Assembly: GCF_034067285.1 (NCBI RefSeq) | Contig: NZ_CP139286.1 | Span: 248,001-312,000, forward strand | DNA length: 64,000 nucleotides | Source of the DNA: Acinetobacter pittii | GTDB taxonomy: Bacteria > Pseudomonadota > Gammaproteobacteria > Pseudomonadales > Moraxellaceae | Direction of reading: 5' to 3' | Shown here: positions 18,161 to 26,078 of the stretch, piece after piece | Numbering within the stretch: the first letter of the stretch is position 1 | Layout: each line of letters opens with the position of its first letter | The notes under the pieces: model-generated | Databases searched by the model: none | What the model was told of the DNA's origin: nothing | Seen by the model: only the letters and a program-made list of their open reading frames with translations | Made by a program: the position numbers and the translations under genes

Positions 18161-18206
18161 TGTGTATAAATCCCATTTTATCCACAAGTATAGTTACTTA
18201 TCCCCA
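18161..18206. promoter_or_regulatory. Cluster of DnaA boxes in a convergent spacer
   Basis: TGTGTATAA (18161-18169) is a perfect DnaA box TTATACACA on minus. TTATCCACA (18178-18186) is a perfect box on plus. TTATCCCCA (18198-18206) is a one-mismatch box on plus. CAAGTCCA/TGGACTTG (18205-18212, 18245-18252) is a nearby inverted repeat. The spacer lies between the terminator of tRNA-Phe and the 3' end of ypeA, so no promoter is expected here. Two perfect boxes and one near box within 46 bp suggest a DnaA titration or reactivation site. Confidence 0.5.
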
Positions 18207-18257
18207 AGTCCAAATGGGTTTTCTTAATAGCGAAAAAGACAGTGTGGACTTGGTGCG

Positions 18258-18689
18258 TTAGTCGAGTGGATTATCGCTAATAAGTCGTTTTCCTAAACAC
18301 ACTGCTTCTACTTCGTCATAGCCAAGCTGTTCATAAAAGTTCAGTACATTTAAATTGTCTTTGCGGACGAGTAATTGTAGTTTTGGACAACCGCGGGCAA
18401 TTAAGCGCTTTTCAAGCTGCTGAACGAGCGCTGTAGCGATTCCTAAACGTTGTTGGTGGGGATGAACAGCTAAATAGTTAATCCAGCCTCTATGGCCGTC
18501 GTAGCCGCCCATAAGCGTGCCAATCAGTTGCTCGTCTTTAATCGCAACCAAAAACAAATCATCTTGTTGTGAGACTTTCCTGAAAATATCGGTTTCAGGA
18601 TTATTCCAAGGGCGGGTCAGGCCACAGCTTTCCCATAAAATAACGACATCATCCAGATCTGCATTTGTAAATTGACGAATAATAAACAT
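18258..18689 (-). CDS. ypeA: GNAT acetyltransferase, YpeA family
   Basis: 143-aa GNAT N-acetyltransferase. The sequence closely follows enterobacterial YpeA: ILWESCGLTRPWNNPETDI near the N-terminus, GTLMGGYDGHRGWINYLAVH (about residues 57-76), the acetyl-CoA loop HQQRLGIATALVQQLEKRLI and ARGCPKLQLLVRKDN. Its substrate is not established. Monocistronic and convergent with tRNA-Phe across the DnaA-box spacer. Confidence 0.85.
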   Translation of the reverse strand: MFIIRQFTNADLDDVVILWESCGLTRPWNNPETDIFRKVSQQDDLFLVAIKDEQLIGTLMGGYDGHRGWINYLAVHPHQQRLGIATALVQQLEKRLIARGCPKLQLLVRKDNLNVLNFYEQLGYDEVEAVCLGKRLISDNPLD

Positions 18690-18777
18690 ATGGATTTCTA
18701 CTTTTTGTTTTGATGTGCTGAAAAGATAAAATAAAAATTAGGACTTGAGCAGTATTTTATTAATAATTTAAACAAAT

Positions 18778-18803
18778 AAAAAAGCACCCCCGAGGGAGTG
18801 CTT
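18778..18803 (-). terminator. Terminator of the CoA-transferase gene
   Basis: On the minus strand, AAGCACTCCC, loop TCG, GGGGGTGCTT, then a T run (18778-18803). It lies 16 bp past the stop codon. Confidence 0.8.
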
Positions 18804-18819
18804 GAATTAAATCAGTGAT

Positions 18820-20334
18820 TTAAGCTGATTTTGCAACTGGTTCTGCTTGAAGCATTTGGCCTGTTTCTTCGAAGTTTGCATGCCAAGACAATGCTTCACG
18901 AAGTAAGTGAGGAGTATGTCCACCTTTAGCACATGCACGATCAAAGTAGTCGTTTAATGCACCACGATAAAGTGGGTGTACACAGTTATCGATAATAGCG
19001 CGAGCACGCTCACGAGGTGCTAAACCGCGTAAGTCTGCTAAACCTTGCTCTGTCACTAAAATATCAACGTCGTGTTCACTATGGTCAACGTGGCTCACCA
19101 TCGGCACGATAGAAGAGATATCGCCGCCTTTAGCAATTGATTTAGTCACAAAGATTGCCAAGTGTGCGTTACGAGCGAAGTCACCTGAACCACCAATACC
19201 GTTCATCATTTTAGTACCGCATACGTGAGTTGAGTTCACGTTACCGTAAATATCAAACTCAAGTGCAGTGTTAATGCCGATGATACCTAAACGACGTACC
19301 AATTCAGGGTGGTTAGAAATTTCTTGTGGACGGAGCACTAATTTGTCTTTGTAAGCTTCGATATTGCCAAAAACTTTTTCGCCACATTTTGCAGAAAGGG
19401 TAATTGAGCTACCAGAAGCAAATTTCATTTTGCCTGCATCGATGAGTTCAAAAGTACAGTCTTGTAGTACTTCTGAGTACATAATGAGGTCTTCAAAATC
19501 AGAATCTTTTAAACCTGTTAATACAGCGTTGGCAATAGAACCAATCCCTGCTTGTAATGGACCAAGATTTTTTGGTAAACGGCCTTCTGCAACTTCTTTG
19601 TTAAAGAAAGCAATAAGGTGGTTTGCAATACCTTGAGTCTCATCATCTGGAGGAGTTACTGTTGATGGTGAGTCATGTGTATCGTTAAATACAATACCTA
19701 CAATTTTTGCAGGATCGATTTGGATTGCTGTTGTACCAATACGCTCATCCACTTTAGTTAATGGAATTGGAGTACGTGTTGGACGGTAAGTCGGAATATA
19801 GATGTCGTGTAAACCTTCAAAGCTTTCGCTTAAAGAGGTGTTGATTTCAACAATAACTTTTTCGGCAAAAATAGCGAAGCTTGCAGAGTTACCAACTGAA
19901 GTTGTTGGAATGATGCCGCCATCTTCAGTAATCGCAATTGCCTCAATCACCGCAACGTCTGGACGTTTAAGTTGCTGGTTACGCATTTGCTCAACAGTTT
20001 CTGATAAATGTTGATCGATAAACATAACTTCGCCGTTGTTAATCGCACGACGTAAAGTGTTGTCTACCTGAAATGGCATACGACGAGATAAAACACCTGC
20101 TTCCGTGAGTTGTTTGTCTAAGTCATTACCTAAGCTAGCACCCGTAATTAACGTGATTTTTAACGGATTTTTCTTTGCATGCTCTACAAGTGCTTGTGGA
20201 ACAGCTTTAGCTTCACCGGCACGAGTAAAACCACTCATACCAACGGTCATTCCATTTTCGATGAATTGCGCAGCTTGTTCAGCACTGATGACCTTGTCAT
20301 GAAGAGAAGCTAGGCGAATACGACTTAAAGACAT
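18820..20334 (-). CDS. Acetyl-CoA hydrolase/CoA-transferase (succinyl-CoA:acetate type)
   Basis: 504-aa family I CoA-transferase of the AarC/Cat1/ScpC group, moving CoA between acetyl- or propionyl-CoA and succinate or acetate. Visible: the MYSEVLQD motif, which in AarC carries the catalytic Glu, and GNVNSTHVCGTKMMNGIGGS with GGSGDFARNAHLAIF near the C-terminus. The family also includes annotated acetyl-CoA hydrolases, so the acceptor is uncertain. Likely role in acetate or propionate use. Monocistronic with a clear terminator. Confidence 0.85.
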   Translation of the reverse strand: MSLSRIRLASLHDKVISAEQAAQFIENGMTVGMSGFTRAGEAKAVPQALVEHAKKNPLKITLITGASLGNDLDKQLTEAGVLSRRMPFQVDNTLRRAINNGEVMFIDQHLSETVEQMRNQQLKRPDVAVIEAIAITEDGGIIPTTSVGNSASFAIFAEKVIVEINTSLSESFEGLHDIYIPTYRPTRTPIPLTKVDERIGTTAIQIDPAKIVGIVFNDTHDSPSTVTPPDDETQGIANHLIAFFNKEVAEGRLPKNLGPLQAGIGSIANAVLTGLKDSDFEDLIMYSEVLQDCTFELIDAGKMKFASGSSITLSAKCGEKVFGNIEAYKDKLVLRPQEISNHPELVRRLGIIGINTALEFDIYGNVNSTHVCGTKMMNGIGGSGDFARNAHLAIFVTKSIAKGGDISSIVPMVSHVDHSEHDVDILVTEQGLADLRGLAPRERARAIIDNCVHPLYRGALNDYFDRACAKGGHTPHLLREALSWHANFEETGQMLQAEPVAKSA

Positions 20335-20501
20335 TGGACATCCTCAGAATTGTCAAAACATAGGGGATTTTAGCTATGAAAAATTGAAAAGTGCATAGGT
20401 GTTAGGCTAAGGTCTAATTTTGTAAATAAATGGCGGTATAAATTATATTTATGGTTTTTATTTAATTGATTTCTATTGCTTTTATTTATCATTAAAACAA
20501 G

Positions 20502-20533
20502 GCTTTTAATTACTAATTGCTCAAATTAAAAGC
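20502..20533 (-). terminator. Hairpin overlapping the envZ stop, possible terminator
   Basis: GCTTTTAATT (20502-20511) and AATTAAAAGC (20524-20533) form a perfect 10-bp inverted repeat across the envZ stop codon. The trailing minus-strand T run is interrupted, so termination is plausible but weak. Confidence 0.4.
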
Positions 20534-21983
20534 GCTCACTTAAAGTTTGTTTTATTTTTTCTAATGGATTGGTCGTGGTATTTTCTTCAGTGCTTGGTTT
20601 TGGGATTGGTAAAGAAATAATAACTTCTAAACCACCTTGTTCACGGTTATGAATTTGAATCTCACCATGATGGATATCAACAATACGTTTAACAATCGCA
20701 AGCCCAAGACCACTACCTTGAATCGTTCTTGCTGAGTCTCCGCGAACAAAAGGTTGCATCAACTCTTCAATTTGATCTGCCGGAATACCTTCACCATGAT
20801 CAGCAACGGTAATTAAAATATATTCATTTTCAACTTTTGCACTGAGCTCAATTGGTTCAGCACCGTACCGTTTTGCATTGTTAATCAAGTTGGCAATTAA
20901 TCTTTTTAAAGAAAGACTACGTGCCGGAATAATAGGCACATCCTGCATCTCGAATTGAATATCAAGAGGTTTAAATTGCACAACTAATTCTTGCAAAAGA
21001 ATATTGATATTGGTGTCTTTCAATTCCTCATCCGAACCATCGCGCATATACGAAATGAACTGATTAAGAATTGCATCCATATCATCTACATCGTAGACCA
21101 AGCCTTCACGTAAAAACTCATCAGGCAGCATCTCTGCTGTTAAGCGTATGCGTGTAAGGGGAGTGCGTAAATCATGTGAAATACCCGCCAACATAATACG
21201 TCGTTCACGTTCAGTCTGGTCGAGTGTATAGACCATGCGATTAAAAGCTTGGTTTACTTGACGAATTTCTAGTGGTCCATGATTGGTATCAAGGTAAGGC
21301 GCTGTTCCAGATTTACTATATTCATTGGCAGCATTCTGCAAACGACGCAGAGGGCGGTTCATCTGTCTGACCAAAATCAAAATAATGATAGCCGACAATA
21401 ATGGAACACCCACAACCCAACCCACTAAAAGCTCAGGGCTGTAGTTGGCATAGGTTTTTAAAGGCTCACGAACCCAGTTTCCATGCATCTCAGGAGTTTG
21501 AATCCAAATGCGTGGGCTCGGTTTAAACTGGAAGTAGACGGTAACGTCTTTAGTCCCGATCTCATTTGCAAGTTTTTCTTCAACTTGATTGGTAAAAAAC
21601 TCGGCAATAACCTTGTCTCGAACACTAGGATATTCTTTAGGGTTTGTAACGTATTCGATACCGACTCGATTACGTAACCATGCATCCACATCTACTTCAT
21701 TTTCACGATGAAAAATTCGTATATCAGGATTGTTGACGAGTTCAAGTTCAACAGCAAGGTAACGTGCATGTTGTTGAATTTCAGGTAAGTAAAGAGTGCG
21801 CCAAAAGAACCATAACGACATAAATAAGCTAAAGAACACCACCAGCAGTACCAGAATAGTGGTACGCATGGCAGCAGAACGTGGTTTTATTTTGTCGAGA
21901 AAACGTTCCCATCGAGTCCGTTTACGTTCTGAGTAGGTAACGTAATCAGTAAAGTTCTGTGGGGCGATTGGTTCTAAACTCAC
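20526..21983 (-). CDS. envZ: EnvZ-type sensor histidine kinase
   Basis: 485-aa inner-membrane sensor kinase, partner of OmpR. Order: cytoplasmic N-terminus; TM1 (about 41-62); periplasmic domain (about 63-183); TM2 (about 185-205); HAMP (about 206-258); H-box GISHDLRTPLTRIRL with phospho-acceptor His270; N-box LIANLINNAKRYGAEP; G1 DHGEGIP; G2 GSGLGLAIVKRI. It lies 17 bp after ompR on the same strand, so the pair is bicistronic. Output porin or envelope targets are not in the window. Confidence 0.95.
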   Translation of the reverse strand: MSLEPIAPQNFTDYVTYSERKRTRWERFLDKIKPRSAAMRTTILVLLVVFFSLFMSLWFFWRTLYLPEIQQHARYLAVELELVNNPDIRIFHRENEVDVDAWLRNRVGIEYVTNPKEYPSVRDKVIAEFFTNQVEEKLANEIGTKDVTVYFQFKPSPRIWIQTPEMHGNWVREPLKTYANYSPELLVGWVVGVPLLSAIIILILVRQMNRPLRRLQNAANEYSKSGTAPYLDTNHGPLEIRQVNQAFNRMVYTLDQTERERRIMLAGISHDLRTPLTRIRLTAEMLPDEFLREGLVYDVDDMDAILNQFISYMRDGSDEELKDTNINILLQELVVQFKPLDIQFEMQDVPIIPARSLSLKRLIANLINNAKRYGAEPIELSAKVENEYILITVADHGEGIPADQIEELMQPFVRGDSARTIQGSGLGLAIVKRIVDIHHGEIQIHNREQGGLEVIISLPIPKPSTEENTTTNPLEKIKQTLSERF

Positions 21984-22000
21984 TCTATCTTATCTCAAGC

Positions 22001-22765
22001 TTATTCAGCACCATCCGGAACGAATACATAGCCCACACCCCATACAGTTTGGATGTAACGTGCACGTGCAGGGTTATCTTCAATTAAACGACGTAGGCGT
22101 GAGACTTGAACGTCAATTGAACGTTCCATTGCGCCCCATTCACGGCCACGCGCTAAGTTCATTAGTTTATCGCGTGTTAATGGTTCACGTGGGTGTTGTA
22201 CCAATGCTTTTAATACTGCAAATTCGCCAGTTGTTAAGGTAACAATTTGTCCTTCGCGTGTCAGTGTACGAGTAGACAAGTCTAAAGACCATGGACCAAA
22301 GCTTACTACTTCAACTTGTTGGCTTGGTGCACCCGGAACTTCACGAACTTGACGACGTAATACTGCACGGATACGTGCTAAAAGCTCATTTGGATTAAAT
22401 GGTTTTGGCAAGTAGTCATCTGCACCAGCTTCAAGACCGGCAATACGGTCTGAATCGCTACCGCGTGCTGTTAACATGATGATTGGCGTATCAATATTTG
22501 ATTGGCGTAGACGACGGCAAATACTTAAACCATCTTCAACCGGTAACATAAAGTCGAGTACGATCAGTGAAAATAACTCACGTTGTAATAAACGGTCCAT
22601 TTGTGAAGCATCATGGGCAGTTTTTACAACAAAGCCTTTATCTTCCAAAAAACGTTGCAAGAGGGTACGTAAACGCACATCGTCATCGACCACTAAAATA
22701 CGTTCGACACGATCCGTTTCGTTGTGTACGGTTTCAGGATGTTCAGCAGGTACAACTAAACTCAT
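22001..22765 (-). CDS. ompR: OmpR response regulator
   Basis: 254-aa OmpR/PhoB-class regulator. The receiver domain (about 22-138) has the acidic pair VVDDD (27-29), phospho-acceptor Asp71 (VLDFMLP), the conserved Thr (IIMLTARG) and Lys (DYLPKPF). The C-terminal winged helix (about 155-250) includes LTTGEFAVLKALVQHPREPL and ERSIDVQVSRLRRLIEDNP. First gene of ompR-envZ; a long AT-rich spacer lies upstream. Confidence 0.96.
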   Translation of the reverse strand: MSLVVPAEHPETVHNETDRVERILVVDDDVRLRTLLQRFLEDKGFVVKTAHDASQMDRLLQRELFSLIVLDFMLPVEDGLSICRRLRQSNIDTPIIMLTARGSDSDRIAGLEAGADDYLPKPFNPNELLARIRAVLRRQVREVPGAPSQQVEVVSFGPWSLDLSTRTLTREGQIVTLTTGEFAVLKALVQHPREPLTRDKLMNLARGREWGAMERSIDVQVSRLRRLIEDNPARARYIQTVWGVGYVFVPDGAE

Positions 22766-23388
22766 GATGTACTCCCTTTTAAAGTCATAATTTATATATT
22801 ATTGGGTCGGATAGGCTTATTGCCAACAAGCCCTCAGTATAATGCTGATGTTCTTGTTTAGACTATGTATCAATTTGCTCAAAATTACAATTTTCAAGGT
22901 GGTTTGAAACCAAAAAACAACATCTTAAGCCCATAATTTAGCAAAGACCGCTCAGAAAAAACAAATAGTTAAATTTTCAATGATTTTATAATCATTCAAT
23001 AGTAATAACTCATTGTTTTAAATAATTTATTTGAAAAACTCTTAACGCCCATCTATAGGGTTTTTAATAGATGAATTGAGCAAATAGGCAAATTCGATAA
23101 CAAATTACGAGAATAAAACAGTGATCAACCTCAATATTTCATCTTTTGGGTCATGTATCAATATGATCATTTTCTCGTAAATTATATTAAATTTTTGTCA
23201 CATTTATGACATAAGTCATACGTTTGTATTTTATAAAGATTAAAAGGCTGAGTTCAGTATTCATTTTTTCATACTTAAACGCCTGTTTTTTTGTGCTCTA
23301 GTCGTCGAAAAAAGTATAAATATTCAGAGTCAATACAAAAAAACGTTTTGAATACGCAAACAAGTGTGGATTTTATGGGCTTGGTCTT
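22766..23388. other. Long ompR-tex spacer with several inverted repeats
   Basis: No gene is supported here. The AT-rich divergent spacer holds AATGATT/AATCATT (22979-22985, 22990-22996), CATCTAT/ATAGATG (23050-23056, 23067-23073), and a larger interrupted repeat: TTACGAGAA plus TGATCA (23105-23113, 23122-23127) mirrored by TGATCA plus TTCTCGTAA (23164-23169, 23172-23180). ATGAC/GTCAT (23206-23210, 23215-23219) follows. Promoters for ompR and tex must lie here, but the repeats are more than two promoters need. Confidence 0.45.
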
Positions 23389-23394
23389 TATAAT
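23389..23394 (+). promoter_or_regulatory. Probable -10 box of tex
   Basis: A perfect TATAAT at 23389-23394 with only a weak -35 (GTGGAT, 23366-23371). Transcription would begin near 23401, downstream of the GTG at 23397, which supports ATG 23433 as the tex start. Confidence 0.5.
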
Positions 23395-23432
23395 CAGTGC
23401 TTTTAAACTTTATCCTTGTGGGATCAAACACG

Positions 23433-25781
23433 ATGACTGACTTAGTTCAGCAGTTGGCAAGTGAACTTGCCGTACGTCCAAACCAAGTAGAAGCTGCCAT
23501 CCGCTTAATTGACGAAGGTGCCAGTGTTCCATTCATTGCCCGTTACCGTAAAGAAGTAACACAAGGTTTAGATGATACGCAGTTACGCCAATTAGATACT
23601 CGTTTAGCGTATTTACGTGATTTATATGAGCGCCGTGAAAAGGTTATTCAGTCATTGCAAGAACAGAATAAATTGAGTGATGACTTGTTGGCGCGGGTGA
23701 ATGCAGCCGAAACAAAAAATGCCTTAGAAGAAATTTATGCACCGTATCGTCCTAAGCGTACAAGTAAGTCTTTTAAAGCAAAAGAAGCAGGTCTAGGACC
23801 GATTGCTGAAAAAATTATTGCAGAACAAGTTGACCCGACAGAAGCATTAGCTGGTTTTAGTCATGAAGACTATCCAGATGTTGAAAGTCAGTTAGATGCG
23901 ATTCAGCATATTCTAATTGATGACTGGGCACAAAATATTGCGCTGACTACAGAATTAAAAGCAACTTTTGCAAAAACTGCAGTTTTAAAAAGTACAGTTG
24001 CTTCTGAAGAAAAGAAAGAAGTTGGTAAAAAATTCCGTGATTACTTTGAATTTTCTGAAGGTTTAAACAAACTGCCTTCACATCGTTTATTGGCGATGTT
24101 GCGTGGTCGTCAAGAAAATGTATTAGGTTTAAAAGTAGATGGTGAAGATGATGCACCATTGGCACGTATTGAAACTGAATACAACCTTGAGCAAATTCAG
24201 CCACAAGCACGTCAGGACTTCTTAAAGCAAACTGCTAAATTGTTCTGGTTGGGTAAAGTTCGCCCTCAAATCGAGCATTCATTGCTGACAGAGAAGCGCC
24301 TTACTGCCGAAGCAGAAGCAATGCAGGTATTTGCTGAAAATCTTCGTCATTTATTATTATCGGCACCAGCGGGTAGCCGTACTACTTTAGGTGTTGACCC
24401 TGGCATTCGTACCGGTGTGAAACTCGCAGTCGTGAGTGACTCAGGCGATGTACTTGCTCACAGCACGATTTATCCATTTGCACCTAAAGAAGATAAAGAA
24501 GGTTCTATTGCTGAGCTTGCACGTTTATGCCGTGAATATAATGTAGAGCTTATTGCCATTGGTAATGGTACAGCTAGTCGTGAAACGGAAGCTGTCGTGG
24601 CTGAAATGATGGCTGCAAATACAGATCTTAAATTAACACGTGTGACTGTAAGTGAAGCGGGTGCATCTGTTTACTCTGCAAGTGAGCTTGCTGCGGCAGA
24701 ACTTCCAGAGCTTGATGTTTCAATTCGCGGTGCAGTATCAATTGCTCGCCGTTTACAAGATCCTCTTGCTGAACTTGTTAAGATTGATCCGAAATCAATT
24801 GGTGTAGGTCAATATCAACACGATGTGAATCAAACCGGTTTGGCTAAAACACTTGATGCAGTAGTCGAAGACTGTGTGAACGCGGTTGGTGTTGATGTAA
24901 ATACCGCTTCTCCAGCAATCTTGGCTTACATTGCAGGTTTGAATAAAGCCATTGCACAGCAAATTGTTGAATACCGCAAAGAGCATGGTCGTTTTGACAA
25001 CCGTCAAGCTTTGAAAAGCGTACCACGTTTAGGCGAGCGTACTTTTGAACAAGCAGCTGGTTTCTTGCGTATCCAAAATGGTTCTGAACCTTTAGATGCT
25101 TCTGCTGTTCACCCTGAAAGTTATGGCCTTGTTGAGAAAATTGTTTCAGCAAAAGCCACAACTGTGAAAGACATCATTGGTAACACCGAAATCATTCGCC
25201 AAGTAAAAGCTGATGAATTTGTTGATGACAAATTCGGTTTGCCAACAGTTCAAGACGTATTAGCTGAACTTGAAAAACCGGGCCGTGACCCACGTCCAGA
25301 GTTCCGTACTGCTAAATTCCGTGAAGATATCACTGAAGTGGGCCAATTAACTGAAGGTATGCAGCTTGAAGGCGTGATTACCAACGTCACAAACTTTGGT
25401 GCCTTTGTTGATATTGGTGTTCATCAGGATGGTTTAGTTCATATTTCTGAATTAGCGAATGAGTTCGTTTCTGATCCGCATAAAGTTGTAAAACCAGGCC
25501 AGATCGTACAAGTGCGTGTTATGCAGGTTGATGCTGAACGTAATCGCGTGAATTTAAGTATGCGTGCCGAAGGTTCTGCACCTGTAAAAGCACAGCGTCC
25601 ACCACGCCGTGAGCAAAATAACGAACAACGTTTTGAACGTAAGCCTCAAGGTAAACGTCCTCAACCACGTAAAGATCAAGCTGAACGTCCTCAGCGTAAC
25701 AAGCAAGAAAAACCACAAGAACAAAAGATTGGTGGTTTAGGTGCATTGTTATTACAAGCAGGAATTAAAGGTTCTAAATAA
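23433..25781 (+). CDS. tex: Tex, RNA-binding transcription accessory protein
   Basis: 782-aa cytoplasmic nucleic-acid-binding protein. Order: N-terminal helical region; YqgF-like RNase H fold (TLGVDPGIRTGVKLAVVSDS, about residues 325-344); helix-hairpin-helix segments (VNTASPAILAYIAGLNKAIA and FDNRQALKSVPRLGERTFEQ); S1 RNA-binding domain (about 635-710, GVITNVTNFGAFVDIGVHQD); and a basic Gln/Arg/Pro-rich tail (about 715-770). ATG 23433 has GGGA upstream and agrees with the family. Monocistronic with a strong terminator. Confidence 0.95.
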   Translation: MTDLVQQLASELAVRPNQVEAAIRLIDEGASVPFIARYRKEVTQGLDDTQLRQLDTRLAYLRDLYERREKVIQSLQEQNKLSDDLLARVNAAETKNALEEIYAPYRPKRTSKSFKAKEAGLGPIAEKIIAEQVDPTEALAGFSHEDYPDVESQLDAIQHILIDDWAQNIALTTELKATFAKTAVLKSTVASEEKKEVGKKFRDYFEFSEGLNKLPSHRLLAMLRGRQENVLGLKVDGEDDAPLARIETEYNLEQIQPQARQDFLKQTAKLFWLGKVRPQIEHSLLTEKRLTAEAEAMQVFAENLRHLLLSAPAGSRTTLGVDPGIRTGVKLAVVSDSGDVLAHSTIYPFAPKEDKEGSIAELARLCREYNVELIAIGNGTASRETEAVVAEMMAANTDLKLTRVTVSEAGASVYSASELAAAELPELDVSIRGAVSIARRLQDPLAELVKIDPKSIGVGQYQHDVNQTGLAKTLDAVVEDCVNAVGVDVNTASPAILAYIAGLNKAIAQQIVEYRKEHGRFDNRQALKSVPRLGERTFEQAAGFLRIQNGSEPLDASAVHPESYGLVEKIVSAKATTVKDIIGNTEIIRQVKADEFVDDKFGLPTVQDVLAELEKPGRDPRPEFRTAKFREDITEVGQLTEGMQLEGVITNVTNFGAFVDIGVHQDGLVHISELANEFVSDPHKVVKPGQIVQVRVMQVDAERNRVNLSMRAEGSAPVKAQRPPRREQNNEQRFERKPQGKRPQPRKDQAERPQRNKQEKPQEQKIGGLGALLLQAGIKGSK

Positions 25782-25800
25782 GAGCCTTTAAAATGATAAG

Positions 25801-25826
25801 AAGCCTCCATTCGGGGGCTTTTTTAT
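25801..25826 (+). terminator. Terminator of tex
   Basis: AAGCCTCC (25801-25808), loop ATTC, GGGGGCTT (25813-25820, one G-T pair), then a T run. Confidence 0.9.
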
Positions 25827-25917
25827 TAGCGAAGTATTAATTTTTTGACAGGCTTTAAAGAGCAGTTAAGAAAAAAACGCAGTCGTAAAGATGAGGTGAA
25901 TCTTAAGATCAACAAAT

Positions 25918-25960
25918 CGTTGTTAAATACACAATTAAATACACAACGTTATAGCATAAC
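25918..25960. promoter_or_regulatory. Tandem 12-bp repeat and Zur-like palindrome before the SulP-carbonic anhydrase gene
   Basis: TTAAATACACAA occurs twice head-to-tail (25923-25934, 25935-25946), bracketed by CGTTGT (25918-25923) and ACAACG (25943-25948). Directly after comes GTTATAGCATAAC (25948-25960), a 5-bp inverted repeat with a 3-bp spacer. It differs at one base from the gammaproteobacterial Zur core GTTATANTATAAC. The carbonic anhydrase start codon is about 120 bp downstream. Confidence 0.4.
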
Positions 25961-26078
25961 TAAACTTTAATGAGATTCAGTTGTCCGACATCATCAACCC
26001 AGCCTTGAAGCATTTATTCTCTTTCAGGCTGTAATAGTACAACTTTGCTTATTTCTTTTTATTATAAATGGTTGTTTT

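Noticed and set aside
18161-18206. DnaA boxes as the chromosomal replication origin
   Set aside because: No dnaA, rpmH or mnmG nearby, only three boxes and no obvious AT-rich unwinding repeats.
24795-25161. Minus-strand open frames inside tex
   Set aside because: Antisense shadows without start signals or family resemblance.
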